From VAZQ01 sp963841105 (GTDB lineage: Bacteria > Pseudomonadota > Alphaproteobacteria > Rhizobiales > Xanthobacteraceae), in NCBI GenBank assembly GCA_963841105.1, contig CAWJCB010000025.1, forward strand, positions 186,001 to 250,000: a stretch of DNA of 64,000 nucleotides, given 5' to 3'. The number at the start of each line of letters is the position of its first letter. Within the stretch, counting starts at the first letter, position 1. Below, in pieces: positions 9,277 through 18,525 of the stretch. The position numbers and the translations under genes were made by a program. The notes beneath the pieces were generated by a model that was not told where the DNA came from, made no database searches, and saw nothing but the letters and a program-made list of their open reading frames with translations.

Positions 9277-9568
9277 GGATATCCTCGCGGGGGTTCAGCG
9301 CTTGTGTTCGCGCATCTGTTAAGAAAGCACGGCGCGCTGCGATTCGCACGCGCACCGATCTCACATTCCGCGTCCGAGTGCAGGCTTGTTCCGGCCATCC
9401 CCGTGGATGTTTCCGAAGCAATCGGGGAATGGGTGGATGCCCGGCACACGGCCGCAAACGGCCGGCCACAAGAGGAGGTCATGACGTGAGGTCATTGCGG
9501 CCTGCAAATCCGGCATCCCCCTTTTGCGAAAAATGCTCTAACATGGGCCCCTTCGGAGGCCGCCTCCT

Positions 9569-10105
9569 ATGAGAACGTTCCTTGCCTTTATCGGACTGCT
9601 CGCCATCCTCGGCATGATCGCCCTCGCGGTGTTCTTCTTCGGCGGGTACTACAGCGTCGCCGGGAGTGCCGCCGAGCCCGAAGTCGTGCGATGGGCGCTC
9701 AGCCAAATCCGCGAAGCCTCCGTTGCGCGCCATGCCAAGGACAATCCGCCGATCGCCCTCGATGATCCGAGCATCGTGCAAGCGGGAGCGCGCGCATATT
9801 CCGAACGCGGTTGCGTGAACTGTCATGGCGGCCCCGGCGCAGATTGGGCGAAATTCTCAGAGGGATTGCACCCGGATCCTCCGGACCTCAAGGAGCTCGC
9901 CAACGACCGCACCCCGCAACAATTGTTCTGGGTCGTCAAGAACGGCATCTACATGACGGGAATGCCGAGCTTCGGCGCGATTGAAGTGCCCGATCGCGAA
10001 ATCTGGACCATCGTCGCATTCGTCAAGAAGCTGCCAAGCGTCACAAGCGATGAGTTCAAGACCTGGGCCGCACAGGCGGCACCATCCCCCCAGCAAGGCC
10101 GCTGA
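9569..10105 (+). CDS. Membrane-anchored monoheme cytochrome c
   Basis: A 178-residue class I-type cytochrome. The N-terminus (LAFIGLLAILGMIALAVFFF) is an uncleaved-looking membrane anchor, followed by a linker and one heme domain with CVNCH at about residue 88 and the probable axial methionine in MTGMPSFG. A purine-rich ribosome-binding stretch (CGGAGG) lies about 11 bases before the ATG. It could link the nearby molybdenum hydroxylase and diheme cytochrome to the respiratory chain, an inference from proximity. It is divergent from the unknown exported protein gene; the roughly 290 bases between them probably hold both promoters. Confidence 0.87.
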   Translation: MRTFLAFIGLLAILGMIALAVFFFGGYYSVAGSAAEPEVVRWALSQIREASVARHAKDNPPIALDDPSIVQAGARAYSERGCVNCHGGPGADWAKFSEGLHPDPPDLKELANDRTPQQLFWVVKNGIYMTGMPSFGAIEVPDREIWTIVAFVKKLPSVTSDEFKTWAAQAAPSPQQGR

Positions 10106-10404
10106 TAATTTAGTTTAGGCTTTCTCGGTCCCAAGTTCGCAGTTTCTTGCGGGTAATCCACCGCACTGGGAACTCGTCACCTCGATACAATCCTCCTTGC
10201 GAAGCGCTGGCACCCTCACCACTTAGGCGGCTTAGCTCAGCCCTCATCCGCGAATTTCCTCGCCTGCAACTGTGCCTGCGGGTGACGGCGCGAGATGCGC
10301 CTACCTCGCACCAGCACTTAGTGAGCGTCCAAATGCGGGAGCTCACGGAACCATTGTCCCGGAACAATTGTTCCTTCTGCTTGACGGATAATGTGGAGGA
10401 ACAG
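10106..10404. other. Intergenic region before the DUF1236 gene
   Basis: About 300 bases with no supported gene. A repeated CCGGAACAATTGTTCC-type palindrome just upstream of the next gene (around 10355-10375, core GGAACAATTGTTCC) could be a regulator-binding site or part of the promoter. Nothing else was recognised. Confidence 0.35.
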
Positions 10405-10774
10405 ATGCATAAGCTTTCGCGAATGGCCGCGCTGGTAGTGGCGCTTTCGTGCATGCATTCCGGCCTTCACGCACAAGCTCCAGCGCAGGAACCCACGGTC
10501 GTCACGCCGAAGCTAAATCTCACGCTCGAGCAACGTCACGTGATCAAGGAATTCATCAAAGATGTGAAGGACGAGCAGGCCGGGCCGGCGGTGCAGCCGG
10601 GAATCGGCGATACCGTTCCTCAAAACGTCGGTCTGCGACCCATGCCGGCTGAAGTCGGAGAAAAGGTGCCGCAGGTCAAGACGCACAGTTTCTTCGTAGC
10701 CGGAGGCCAGATTCTTCATTGTCGATCCGAAGGATAAGAAGGTTGCTGACGTGATCAAGCTCGCAGATGAGTGA
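10405..10774 (+). CDS. DUF1236-type exported protein, 3'-end frameshift
   Basis: A small exported protein with a signal peptide (MHKLSRMAALVVALSCMHSG) and a conserved domain containing LTLEQRHVIKEFI, IGDTVPQNV and LRPMPAEVGEKVPQ, as in the DUF1236 family of Hyphomicrobiales. Function is unknown. A ribosome-binding site (GGAGGA) sits just ahead of the ATG. The direct reading ends abruptly at 10737, but skipping one base near 10714 restores the family's ending FIVDPKDKKVADVIK and a stop at 10772-10774, so the gene probably carries a one-base insertion. Full length would be about 122 residues. Confidence 0.72.
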
Positions 10775-10974
10775 TCTCGACTTTTAGATTCGATTCACCT
10801 TCAGGATCGAGCTTTCGGCTTGCGTCGGTTAGCCGCGGCGGTTTGTGTTATTTTTGTCACGCTTGCAGCTTTTTTTATTGCCGCCACAGTCTGACGGGAA
10901 TTACCTGTTTCCATGTCACGAATTTACAACAAGCCGTGTCGGGGGAAACACAACAACAATGTCGGGGGTGGTTA

Positions 10975-11268
10975 ATGAAGTCTCTTGTCGTCAAGCGATC
11001 GGTCGTCGTTGCCGGCCATAAGACAAGCGTCAGCCTGGAAGACGCATTCTGGAAGTCACTGAAGGAAATAGCGGGATACCGCCACGTGACGTTGTCGGCG
11101 TTGCTGCTCGCGATCGATTCGGAGCGGCGCCATGGCAATCTGTCATCAGCCATCAGGCTGTTCGTGCTCAACTACTATCGCGACCAGCTGGAGAGCAGGG
11201 ATCGGCGTGACGGAGCGCCGACCTTGGTGCCGGGTCCGGTTTCGACCTCGCCTGAGTTAACGTCCTAA
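10975..11268 (+). CDS. Ribbon-helix-helix (RHH_4-type) protein, copy 1
   Basis: A 97-residue protein with the RHH_4-type fold: a basic strand (VVKRSVVVAGHKTSVSLEDA) then helices (FWKSLKEIAGYRHVTLSALL and SSAIRLFVLNYYR). Such proteins are presumed DNA-binding regulators; no target is known. The start was set at the ATG giving the family N-terminus. A closely similar copy lies at 18526-18798, sharing KTSV.LE.AFW..LKEIA and the AIRLFVLN.YR ending. The C-terminal 25 residues are low-complexity and not shared. Confidence 0.8.
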   Translation: MKSLVVKRSVVVAGHKTSVSLEDAFWKSLKEIAGYRHVTLSALLLAIDSERRHGNLSSAIRLFVLNYYRDQLESRDRRDGAPTLVPGPVSTSPELTS

Positions 11269-12075
11269 GCGCGCTCGCTCCCCTCTCCCGTCCGAACTGG
11301 GGAATTGGCTGGGAGAGGAAGGAGCAGCCTCTGATGCTGTAGGGGCGGGTTTGAAACCCGCCCCTTGTATCTTTCGAATATCCTGAACAGCCCGCGTCGG
11401 GCCGGAGCCCTCGCGCCGCAGCGGCCTTTTGGTCACAGATGCGAGGAAACGCGTGCGGAGCGCCCGCGCGCTGTCTGGCGCGCCGATGCGAGAACGCGTA
11501 AATCGAATGCGCGAATCGAATGAAGTGGGCTTGCGACCGGCATTAACCGCGCGCGCGGAAACACGCAATACAAAGCATCCGCACGAGCGCAGGACTTTGC
11601 AAAAATCCGCCGGCCGCAAGCCCGTCCCACAATCAATCAATGTGTTAGCGAGTAAACACGGCCGAAAATCGGTGCAAGGCAAGCGCCGGCGTTGATCCGC
11701 CTGTGGATATTCGCGTTGGAACAATGCCATGAGCTTGCTGGTAATCTGATAACGCACCGATAAGCTCCGAAGAATGCAGACCGAATCGTCATTGATCTGA
11801 TTATCTGTTGCATAAATGAAACGGATCATAAGATTGTTTTACCGATACCCACTTTGAGCTTTACAGAGTCTGAGCAGCAACATTTCTCACGCTGCTTTGT
11901 CAACCATGAAAACGAAGCCATGAGTTGTGTTTGTACCTTGTTCGCGCATTGCGGAGCATGCGACATCAAATCTTTCTGCGTTCGGTATCATGAAACAGTG
12001 CAAAGCCATGATTCCGACACGCATGCGATCCTCAAATGGCGAGCGTGCATGATCGAGTAGTGGAAGTCTTCAGTA
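11269..12075. other. Long intergenic region with repeat-derived sequence
   Basis: About 800 bases without a supported gene. It contains a perfect hairpin at 11341-11365, arginine-rich short frames typical of non-coding GC-rich DNA, and a lower-GC stretch from about 11700 onward that may carry the promoter of the tctC gene. Readings on either strand here have no recognisable protein features. Confidence 0.4.
11341..11365. repeat. Perfect 25-base hairpin (AGGGGCGGGTT-TGA-AACCCGCCCCT)
   Basis: An 11-base perfect stem with a 3-base loop, in the gap after the first RHH gene. There is no run of T following it, so a role as an intrinsic terminator is doubtful. It fits better as an intergenic palindromic repeat. 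Confidence 0.55.
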
Positions 12076-13056
12076 ATGCGTACGATCACGCGGAATGCGT
12101 TCATTGCGGCGAGCGCCGCGTTGTGGGTGCAGGCGGCAGCGGCGCCGGCAGGTGCGCAATCAGGCCGGGATTTTCCCGGCGGCAAGCCGGTGGAGATGAC
12201 TGTGATGTTCGGCGCCGGCAGCGCCGCCGACGTGACCGCGCGTTATCTCGCGGACGGGATGGCGAAACTGCTCGGCGTTCCTGTGCCGGTGATGAACCGC
12301 ACCGGCGGCGGCGGTGCGATCGGATATAGCCACGTCAGGAGGCAGAAACCCGATGGGCATTCCATCATCTGGAACTCGAACTCCATCTCATCGACCTACC
12401 ATTCCGGCGTGCTGCCGTTCGACTACAAGATGTTTGACGCGGTCGCGCGCGTGAGCATCGAAACCCCTGTGCTGGCGGTGCGCGCCGACGCGCCCTGGCA
12501 GAGCTTGGACGAGCTCATCGCGCACGCGCGCGACAACCCGGGCAAGGTGCGCATCGGCAATTCCGGAACCGGCAGCCACACGCATTTCTCCGCCTCGGCC
12601 CTCTTTGCCTCCGCTGACGCGAAGATCATTGATGTTCCGTTCGGCGAAGGGCAGGCCGTCGTGAACCTGCTCGGCAGCCGGATCGAGGGCGTGGTGCAGT
12701 TGCCTGCCGCACTCGTGTCGCACGTGAAGAATGGCGATTTGCGCGTGCTGGCAGTGCTGGGCTCGAAGCGCGATCCCGTCTTTCCGGACGCACCGACGGC
12801 AAGTGAGCTTGGCCATGCGGTGGCGCTGGACATGTGGCGCGGCATAGCCGTGCCCAAGGGCACGCCACGGCCGGTCATCGCGAGGCTGCAGGATGCCATC
12901 AAGCGCACGGTCAACTCGCAGCCATTCAGGGACGCGGGCAAGGCAATCGGCTTCACCCCGGCTTATTTGCCGGCGGATGACTTCGGCAAGTTGATCGCCA
13001 ACGACGATGCGAAGCTTGCTCAGCTCATGACCGATCTCGGGCTGAAGAAGAAATAG
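12076..13056 (+). CDS. tctC: Tripartite tricarboxylate transporter substrate-binding protein (TctC/Bug family)
   Basis: A 326-residue periplasmic binding protein with a signal peptide ending near APAGAQS. Family features are the FPGGKPVEMTVMFGAGSAAD start of the mature domain, the GGGGAIGY loop, and the C-terminal MWRGIAVPKGTPRPVI. It captures a carboxylate for the TctBA membrane components encoded directly downstream (tctB at 13180, tctA at 13644), so this is one transport unit. The ligand cannot be predicted. A palindromic repeat lies between this gene and tctB, which is unusual for an operon and might affect the transcript. Confidence 0.9.
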   Translation: MRTITRNAFIAASAALWVQAAAAPAGAQSGRDFPGGKPVEMTVMFGAGSAADVTARYLADGMAKLLGVPVPVMNRTGGGGAIGYSHVRRQKPDGHSIIWNSNSISSTYHSGVLPFDYKMFDAVARVSIETPVLAVRADAPWQSLDELIAHARDNPGKVRIGNSGTGSHTHFSASALFASADAKIIDVPFGEGQAVVNLLGSRIEGVVQLPAALVSHVKNGDLRVLAVLGSKRDPVFPDAPTASELGHAVALDMWRGIAVPKGTPRPVIARLQDAIKRTVNSQPFRDAGKAIGFTPAYLPADDFGKLIANDDAKLAQLMTDLGLKKK

Positions 13057-13066
13057 CCGGCTCTGT

Positions 13067-13176
13067 GTCGTCATGCGCAGGCTTGACCGCGCTTGACCCG
13101 CGCATCCAGCGGAAACGAAGATGCCTGTTGGTGCTCCTTGCGAGTTGAATTGTCGGGCCACGCCCGGCAATGACGA
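13067..13176. repeat. Palindromic repeat between tctC and tctB
   Basis: A CGTCATGCGC...GCAATGACGA element with internal short hairpins (GCGCTTGACCCGCGC and CGGGCCACGCCCG). It resembles the repeats at 8037 and 18421 in having CGTCAT/ATGACG ends. It ends a few bases before the tctB start, so it sits inside the presumed operon. Confidence 0.5.
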
Positions 13177-13179
13177 ACA

Positions 13180-13650
13180 GTGAGTCGGTACATCCTCCCC
13201 CGCGCGCTAAGCGAGCGCAGCGGCGGCGTTTTTGTTGCCGCCGTGCTGGCAGCGGTTGGCGCATTCTTTGCGGGGCACGCCCTGCTCCTCGATCTCGGCG
13301 GCATTGCCTCGCCGGGCCCCGGCTTCTTTCCGCTTCTGCTGGGGATAATCCTACTGGGATGCGGCGGCCTGATCGGCATCGAATGCTGGCGCTCCCCGAC
13401 AGGCGAGGCTCTTGAGCTTGGGCACCGGGATGTCGTGATAACCGCTGCCGCCTTGCTCTCGGTCCCGCTGCTGTTCGAAACCCTCGGTGCCCCTGTCGCC
13501 CTCGGCTTGTTCAGCATTGCGATCCTCGTCTTTGTTGGGCGCGTGGCGCCGCTGGTGGCGGTCGCCGCAACCGCACTGGGAATCGTCGCCTGCTGGTATT
13601 TCTTTGTCGTGCTGCTTGGTGTGCAGCTTCCGAGTGGTGGCTGGTGGTGA
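13180..13650 (+). CDS. tctB: Tripartite tricarboxylate transporter small membrane subunit TctB
   Basis: A 156-residue protein with four hydrophobic segments, the normal TctB size and topology. The GSG-rich first helix and the conserved SPGPGFFPLLLGIILL stretch are typical. Translation begins at a GTG directly after the palindromic repeat, and the stop overlaps the tctA start. TctB is the non-catalytic partner of TctA in the inner membrane. Confidence 0.88.
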   Translation: MSRYILPRALSERSGGVFVAAVLAAVGAFFAGHALLLDLGGIASPGPGFFPLLLGIILLGCGGLIGIECWRSPTGEALELGHRDVVITAAALLSVPLLFETLGAPVALGLFSIAILVFVGRVAPLVAVAATALGIVACWYFFVVLLGVQLPSGGWW

Positions 13651-15158
13651 CCGGATTCGATCAGCTCGTCGCCGGGTTCTCGGTGGCGCTCTCTTGGAAG
13701 GGCCTCCTCTACTGCTTCATCGGCTGCCTGTGGGGAACCGTGGTCGGCGTGCTGCCCGGGCTGGGGCCGCTCGCGGGCATGACGCTCCTCCTTCCGCTCA
13801 CGTTCGGGCTCGATCCCACCATCGGCATCATCATGCTGACCGGCATCTTCTACGGAGCGATGTATGGCGGGTCGACCACCTCGATCCTGGTGCGCATTCC
13901 CGGCGAGGCCGCCTCGGTGGTCACCTGCATTGATGGCTATGAGATGGCGCGGCGCGGCCGCGCCGGCCCGGCGCTGATGATTGCCGCGATCGGCAGCTTT
14001 GTCGGCGGCACCGTCTCGATCCTCGCCCTCATGTTCATCGCCCCGCCGCTGGCCAAGGTAATGATCGCGATCGGCCCCTCGGTGCAGGTCGTGCTGATCC
14101 TGCTTGCGTTGGGCGTGATCACCGTGGTCTGCGGCGGCTCGCGCCTGAAAACCGCGACCATGATCGCGCTTGGCCTTGCGCTCGGCACCGTCGGCTTGGA
14201 CAACCTCACCGGCGTGGCGCGCTTCACCCTGGGCAGCGCCGAGCTCACCGGCGGCTTGTCCTTCACCGCGCTCGCCATCGGCCTGTTCGGCCTCTCCGAG
14301 ATCCTGATCAATCTGGAGAAGACCTCTTCGGTTCAGGCGATTGTTCCGAGACTGAAAGACCTCGTGCCGCGATGGAAGGATTTGCGCGAGTCGGCGCCGG
14401 CGATCGGGCGGGCCTCCGTCATCGGATCCATTTTCGGAATCATCCCCGGGGTGAGCCACGTGGTCTCGACCTTCGTGTCATACGCGGTCGAGAAGCGCTT
14501 CTCCAAACACCCCGAAGAGTTCGGCAAAGGCGCCATAGCCGGCGTCGCCGGACCGGAAACTGCCAACAACGCGGTGACGGGCACCGCCATGATCCCGCTG
14601 CTCGCGCTCGGGATTCCCTCCATCCCGGCCACCGCTATTCTCGTCTCGGCGCTCACCATTCACGGCGTGCAGCCCGGGCCGCTGCTGCTCACGCAGCATG
14701 CGGAGGTGTTCTGGGGGCTCGTTGCCAGCATGTATATCGGCAACGCGATCCTCCTGATCCTCAATCTGCCGCTCGTGGGCATTTTTGTGAACCTTCTGCG
14801 CATTCCCTATCCGTGGCTGGTGGCCGTCATTCTGGTGGTGTCCATCATCGGCGTATACAGCGTGAACTTCGCGACGACCGACATATGGATCATGGTGATC
14901 TCGGGGCTTGCCGGCTATGGGCTGCGCAAGTTCGGTTATGAGATGGCGCCGCTCCTCCTCGCGCTCGTGCTGGGCGATCGGCTGGAAGAGAATTTCCGCT
15001 TGGCGCTGACCATGTCGGGCGGCAGCTACGCCACGTTCGCGGATCAGATCTCCGTGCTGGTGGCGACCTCTACGCTCGGCCTCCTCCTTGCGGTCCAGGC
15101 ATTCGCCTGGCTCTTCGGCTATCGCAAATCCTTCGCCGACGAGGCCAAGGGCGTTTGA
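13644..15158 (+). CDS. tctA: Tripartite tricarboxylate transporter large membrane subunit TctA
   Basis: A 504-residue channel-forming subunit with about twelve membrane segments. Family motifs are present: GVLPGLGPLAGMTLLLP near the N-terminus, YGGSTTSIL (about residue 75) and GPETANNAVTG with LGIPSIPATAIL in the second half, which together form the two signature repeats. It imports the carboxylate delivered by TctC using an ion gradient. The start is a GTG overlapping the tctB stop (GTG at 13644 or 13647). Confidence 0.93.
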   Translation: MVTGFDQLVAGFSVALSWKGLLYCFIGCLWGTVVGVLPGLGPLAGMTLLLPLTFGLDPTIGIIMLTGIFYGAMYGGSTTSILVRIPGEAASVVTCIDGYEMARRGRAGPALMIAAIGSFVGGTVSILALMFIAPPLAKVMIAIGPSVQVVLILLALGVITVVCGGSRLKTATMIALGLALGTVGLDNLTGVARFTLGSAELTGGLSFTALAIGLFGLSEILINLEKTSSVQAIVPRLKDLVPRWKDLRESAPAIGRASVIGSIFGIIPGVSHVVSTFVSYAVEKRFSKHPEEFGKGAIAGVAGPETANNAVTGTAMIPLLALGIPSIPATAILVSALTIHGVQPGPLLLTQHAEVFWGLVASMYIGNAILLILNLPLVGIFVNLLRIPYPWLVAVILVVSIIGVYSVNFATTDIWIMVISGLAGYGLRKFGYEMAPLLLALVLGDRLEENFRLALTMSGGSYATFADQISVLVATSTLGLLLAVQAFAWLFGYRKSFADEAKGV

Positions 15159-15596
15159 GCGACACGTGCGCGTGCGACCTATTCGTTGCTCAATCACCGG
15201 GTTGGAGCATGTGCCCTTGGGTCGCGGATCATCGCACGCTGCGCCGCCACCTCAGTCCTCACGTCTCGGTCGACGCCCGGGCGAGCGTGACGGCGACACC
15301 GCGTGTCAAACAAAAAAAGTCTGGTTGGTGGTCCGCTCTGCCTTATTTGCTTCGAGCAAGAAAATTGCTGGAGATAGCGGCGGGCAAGGCTCCCCGGTGC
15401 TGTGTTACCAAACAGGAGTACCTTCATACCAAAAACAACTCGGAGTGCGTTCATCTGATAAAATAACAACTAAAGATCAACTCCTACAAACAACGTGTGC
15501 AAGAGTTGTTCACCAGATTTTTACCCTATTTTTGTCCGACGTGTGAGTAACGTTGCATTGCGCAGTGATCAGTTGCGTTTGCGTTGGAGAGTGAGT
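15159..15596. other. Intergenic region upstream of the TAXI protein gene
   Basis: About 440 bases. The second half (15400-15550) is clearly richer in A and T than the surrounding DNA and probably contains the promoter of the next gene. No gene, tRNA or strong hairpin was seen. Confidence 0.4.
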
Positions 15597-16778
15597 ATGC
15601 GCGCAGTTCCAGCCTGGAGCGTTTCTCTTGCCCTGTCGTTTTTAGCTCGGATGTTGGTATTGGTCGTGCTGGCAGGCGTCCTGCCGGCGGCCGTGCAGGC
15701 GCAGTCCGTTCCCAAGTCGCTGGAACAGGGCGTCAGCGACGCGGTGCAAAGAAATCGCAAGAACGAGTGGACGGTCGGGGTCGCCGGCGGACAGCTCTCC
15801 GGCACCTACATGACCTTCGCCAACGAGCTCGCGGAAGTTCTTGACGATGGCGACAATCTGCGCGTCGTGCCGATCGTCACCTATGGTGCTGCCTCGAACC
15901 TCGATGATCTCCTTTACCTGCGTCAGGTCGACGTGGCGGTGACGCAGGCGGATGTGTTCGAATATTTCCGCACGCAGCGCAGGATTGCCAACCTGGACTC
16001 GCGGGTCAATTACATCGTGCGCCTGCCCGTCTCGGAGCTCCATGTTCTCGCCCGAACCGACGTCAAAAGCATCGAGGACCTGCGCGGCAAGAAGGTAAGC
16101 TTCGGCCCCGCTGGAAGCGCGTCGAGTCTCACCGGTACCATCGTGTTCCAGCGCCTCGGCGTGCAGGTCGAGCAGGTGCTGTTCGACAACCCGACCGCGC
16201 TGCAGAAGCTCAAGTCGGGCGAGCTTGCGGCACTGGTCCGCGTGATCGGCAAGCCTATCGATTTTTTTGCGAAGATTCCCCCAAATTCCGGCTTGCACTT
16301 CGTTTCGATTCCATTCTCGAAGACGTTTTCCGACTACTACACATTGGGCGAGCTCACGAGCAAAGAGTATCCGAACCTGGTTCCAGAAGGTCAGAACGCC
16401 GATACCATTGCGGTGCCGGCGGTGCTCGCCGTGTTCAACTGGCCGAAGGGGAGTGATCGCTTCCGTCGGGTGGAACGCTTCACCGAAGCGTTCTTCAGCA
16501 AATGGGAGAAATTCCGCGAGCCACCGCGGCATCCGAAATGGCGCGACGTCAATCTGGCGGCGACCGTTCCCGGCTGGAACCGCTGGAGCGTCGCCGAGGA
16601 GATGCTGCGCCGCCTGCGCGGCAAGGAAGTAGCGGACGCCCAGCCGCCTGGCGCGGAGTTCTCCGCGTTCTTAAGGAACAAGGGCCCCGCCTTCGTCAAC
16701 CTTACGCAACAGCAGCGTGAAGCGATCTTCCTCGAATTCCTCCAGTGGCAAAAGCAGCGTACCGGAAGCGCGCGCTGA
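15597..16778 (+). CDS. TAXI-family TRAP-type solute-binding protein
   Basis: Exported binding protein of about 393 residues. After a long hydrophobic leader (SLALSFLARMLVLVVLAGVLPAAVQAQ) it has the family core: GVAGGQLSGTYMTFANELAE, VTYGAASNLDDLLYL, ADVFEYF, and the lobe-2 motif DLRGKKVSFGPAGSAS. TAXI proteins feed TRAP transporters, but no DctQM-type membrane gene is adjacent, so this is an orphan. The ATG at 15597 was preferred because GGAGAGTG precedes it and the signal peptide starts there; the frame is open further upstream. The C-terminal 100 residues, with LTQQQREAIFLEFLQWQ, are an extension I do not recognise. Confidence 0.82.
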   Translation: MRAVPAWSVSLALSFLARMLVLVVLAGVLPAAVQAQSVPKSLEQGVSDAVQRNRKNEWTVGVAGGQLSGTYMTFANELAEVLDDGDNLRVVPIVTYGAASNLDDLLYLRQVDVAVTQADVFEYFRTQRRIANLDSRVNYIVRLPVSELHVLARTDVKSIEDLRGKKVSFGPAGSASSLTGTIVFQRLGVQVEQVLFDNPTALQKLKSGELAALVRVIGKPIDFFAKIPPNSGLHFVSIPFSKTFSDYYTLGELTSKEYPNLVPEGQNADTIAVPAVLAVFNWPKGSDRFRRVERFTEAFFSKWEKFREPPRHPKWRDVNLAATVPGWNRWSVAEEMLRRLRGKEVADAQPPGAEFSAFLRNKGPAFVNLTQQQREAIFLEFLQWQKQRTGSAR

Positions 16779-16845
16779 TCAGGCAGAAGTGCATGACTGC
16801 GTCCGTCATCGTACCGGATCGCGCGCAGTTAGCAGAGCAGCTCGA

Positions 16846-16892
16846 GAGCATGATCCCGAAGTTGGTACCGGTTTTCAGAAAAGATCATGCTC
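16846..16892. repeat. GAGCATGATC...GATCATGCTC interspersed repeat
   Basis: A 47-base element with perfect 10-base inverted ends. Its translation (SMIPKLVPVFRKDHAQ) is familiar as the spurious product of a repeat found many times in Bradyrhizobium-like genomes, which supports calling it a repeat and not a gene. Confidence 0.65.
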
Positions 16893-16981
16893 AAAAGAAT
16901 CTAGAGAAGGAACCTCGGACAACGAAATGAGGTCAGAGAGGACGGCGGTCGCGCCGGGCGTTAGCAGGGGAGTGTCGGTAA

Positions 16982-18403
16982 ATGAGTACCCCATCAAAAA
17001 AATATGCGGATCCAAGCGAGCTTTCAGACCATCTCGAGCGCAACGAGCACGGAAACTTAGAACCTGACCAACAGAGCGAGCATGAAGGGGCGCGCTCCCC
17101 TTACGCACCCAAGCCCGCCCATTTGCGAAGCACCATGCCGCCGAGTGCGCTCGGCCTTGATGTCAGCGGCGGCTCCGCATATGCGCCCAGGCGAGCAAGG
17201 TCGGGGCCATCTCCCGAAGCGCATGCAGACACCTATGAGCCCGCCGGCGAACCCGACCGCGAGGAAGGCTCGCTAGAGGAAGCAAGCCCGGAGACAGCAA
17301 GCGAGCATGCAGCTTCGCTCTGCCCGGATACCCCTGCCGTCACGCAGCCTGCCGCGGACCCCTTTGAGCCGGAAACCGCCGTCTCTCTGCAACCCGGTCA
17401 AGCGCGGGATGGAGCGAGGGATGACAGACGGGCTCCGCAGCGCAACGATGAGCGGCGCGACACCCGCATCGATGATCGCGATCTCGCGCGACTGGAAGAG
17501 AGCGTGCGTTGGATGCAGCAGCGCCGGCAGGCGGCCGCGATGCGGCTGCCGCGCGCGACTGGGCTTCCGCCGCTGAACCCACCGCTTTCCGATCCAATCC
17601 GCGGCGGCGCGCACCGGGCAGAGCAAACGTCTCGCTGGACGCCGCGCTCGCTCGAGCCGACGCACCTTGCGCCACCGCCCCCGAACGCGGATCGCCATCC
17701 GAACTTATGGCTTGCGGTCGGAGCCGCATGCATCCTGGTGGGCGGGGTTCTCTATATGCTGACGCTGATAGGCTCCTCGCCGTCGTCGCAAACGACTGAG
17801 GTCGGCTCCTCATCTGAAGTCGCCGAACTGGCGCCGTTGCCGCAAAAATCGCCGCTGCGCGCGCAGGCGAAGGCGCATGTGTCCGACGTTGCACATCTGG
17901 ATCAGCCCGCGCCTCCGTTGCAGGCACAAGCCGAGGACGAGCCGCTGCCCGCACCGCCGCCGCAGGCACAGCCGCAGTTGCCCGCGCAAGCGGCGCAAAC
18001 GCAGCCGCAACCGGCTACCGCCAGCGCCGCGCCGCCCCAGTCGTTCGCGATGCTGCGGCAAGAGGCAGTTGCACCGGCGCCGCAAGCGCCTCCGCCTCGA
18101 CCCGCACCAACGGTGCGGCCGCTTGATCCGGAGGAGATCAGCCTTCTCATCAAGCAGGGCGAGAAATTCATTGCCACAGGCGATGTGGTCACGGCGCGCA
18201 CTATGTTTAGGCGCGCCGCGGATGCCGGCGACGCCACCGGCGCACTGGCGCTGGGAGCAACCTACGATCCGACCGTGCTCGCCAGGCTCGGGGTGATGGG
18301 AATGGGCGCCGACCTGGAGAAGGCGCGTGCGTGGTACCGCACGGCCGAGAGCCTCGGCTCGGCGGAGGCGAAGCATCGGCTCCAGCTTCTCAGCCAGCGC
18401 TGA
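16982..18403 (+). CDS. Single-pass membrane protein with Pro/Ala-rich linkers and Sel1/TPR-like C-terminus
   Basis: A 473-residue protein. Residues 1-235 are polar and disordered-looking; one membrane segment follows (LWLAVGAACILVGGVLYMLT, about 240-260), then a Pro/Ala/Gln-rich linker, then a folded-looking C-terminus (LDPEEISLLIKQGEKFIATG, TARTMFRRAADAGDATGALA, KARAWYRTAESLGSAEAKHR) that matches tetratricopeptide or Sel1-type repeats. The topology suggests a cytoplasmic N-terminus and a periplasmic repeat domain spanning the cell wall. Function is unknown. The high Pro/Ala content reflects the GC-rich genome. Confidence 0.78.
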   Translation: MSTPSKKYADPSELSDHLERNEHGNLEPDQQSEHEGARSPYAPKPAHLRSTMPPSALGLDVSGGSAYAPRRARSGPSPEAHADTYEPAGEPDREEGSLEEASPETASEHAASLCPDTPAVTQPAADPFEPETAVSLQPGQARDGARDDRRAPQRNDERRDTRIDDRDLARLEESVRWMQQRRQAAAMRLPRATGLPPLNPPLSDPIRGGAHRAEQTSRWTPRSLEPTHLAPPPPNADRHPNLWLAVGAACILVGGVLYMLTLIGSSPSSQTTEVGSSSEVAELAPLPQKSPLRAQAKAHVSDVAHLDQPAPPLQAQAEDEPLPAPPPQAQPQLPAQAAQTQPQPATASAAPPQSFAMLRQEAVAPAPQAPPPRPAPTVRPLDPEEISLLIKQGEKFIATGDVVTARTMFRRAADAGDATGALALGATYDPTVLARLGVMGMGADLEKARAWYRTAESLGSAEAKHRLQLLSQR

Positions 18404-18420
18404 TGAAAATGCATCCAGTA

Positions 18421-18500
18421 TGTCATTCCGGGTTCCCTCGCGGAGCCTGTCATCGGGGCGGCCGAAGGCCGGGCCCGTTGGCTCGGGCCTCGGAATGACA
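18421..18500. repeat. Palindromic repeat with TGTCATTCCG/CGGAATGACA ends
   Basis: An 80-base element whose outer 10 bases are perfect inverted repeats, with inner hairpin GGCCCGTTGGCTCGGGCC. It lies 17 bases after a stop and before the second RHH gene. Same general class as the elements at 8037 and 13067. Confidence 0.65.
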
Positions 18501-18525
18501 TTTCGCTAGTTAGCAGGGGGGCATC

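Noticed and set aside
10221..10300. GGCTTAGCTCAG, resembling a tRNA D-arm
   Set aside because: No T-loop (TTCGA-type) or acceptor stem could be paired, so it is not a tRNA.
11429..11695. 88-codon Arg-rich rightward frame
   Set aside because: Composition typical of non-coding GC-rich DNA, no ribosome-binding site.
11257..11829. A 190-codon leftward reading frame in the gap after the RHH gene
   Set aside because: Its residues come from GC-rich repeat DNA (GAGFKPAPTASE-type) with no protein features or ribosome-binding site.
13071..14459. A 462-codon leftward frame opposite tctB and tctA
   Set aside because: It is the antisense shadow of tctB and tctA, very rich in Asp/Arg/His/Gly as expected from GC-rich complement.
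16745..16930. Short frame after the TAXI gene (ESMIPKLVPVFRKDHAQ)
   Set aside because: It is translation of the GAGCATGATC palindromic repeat.
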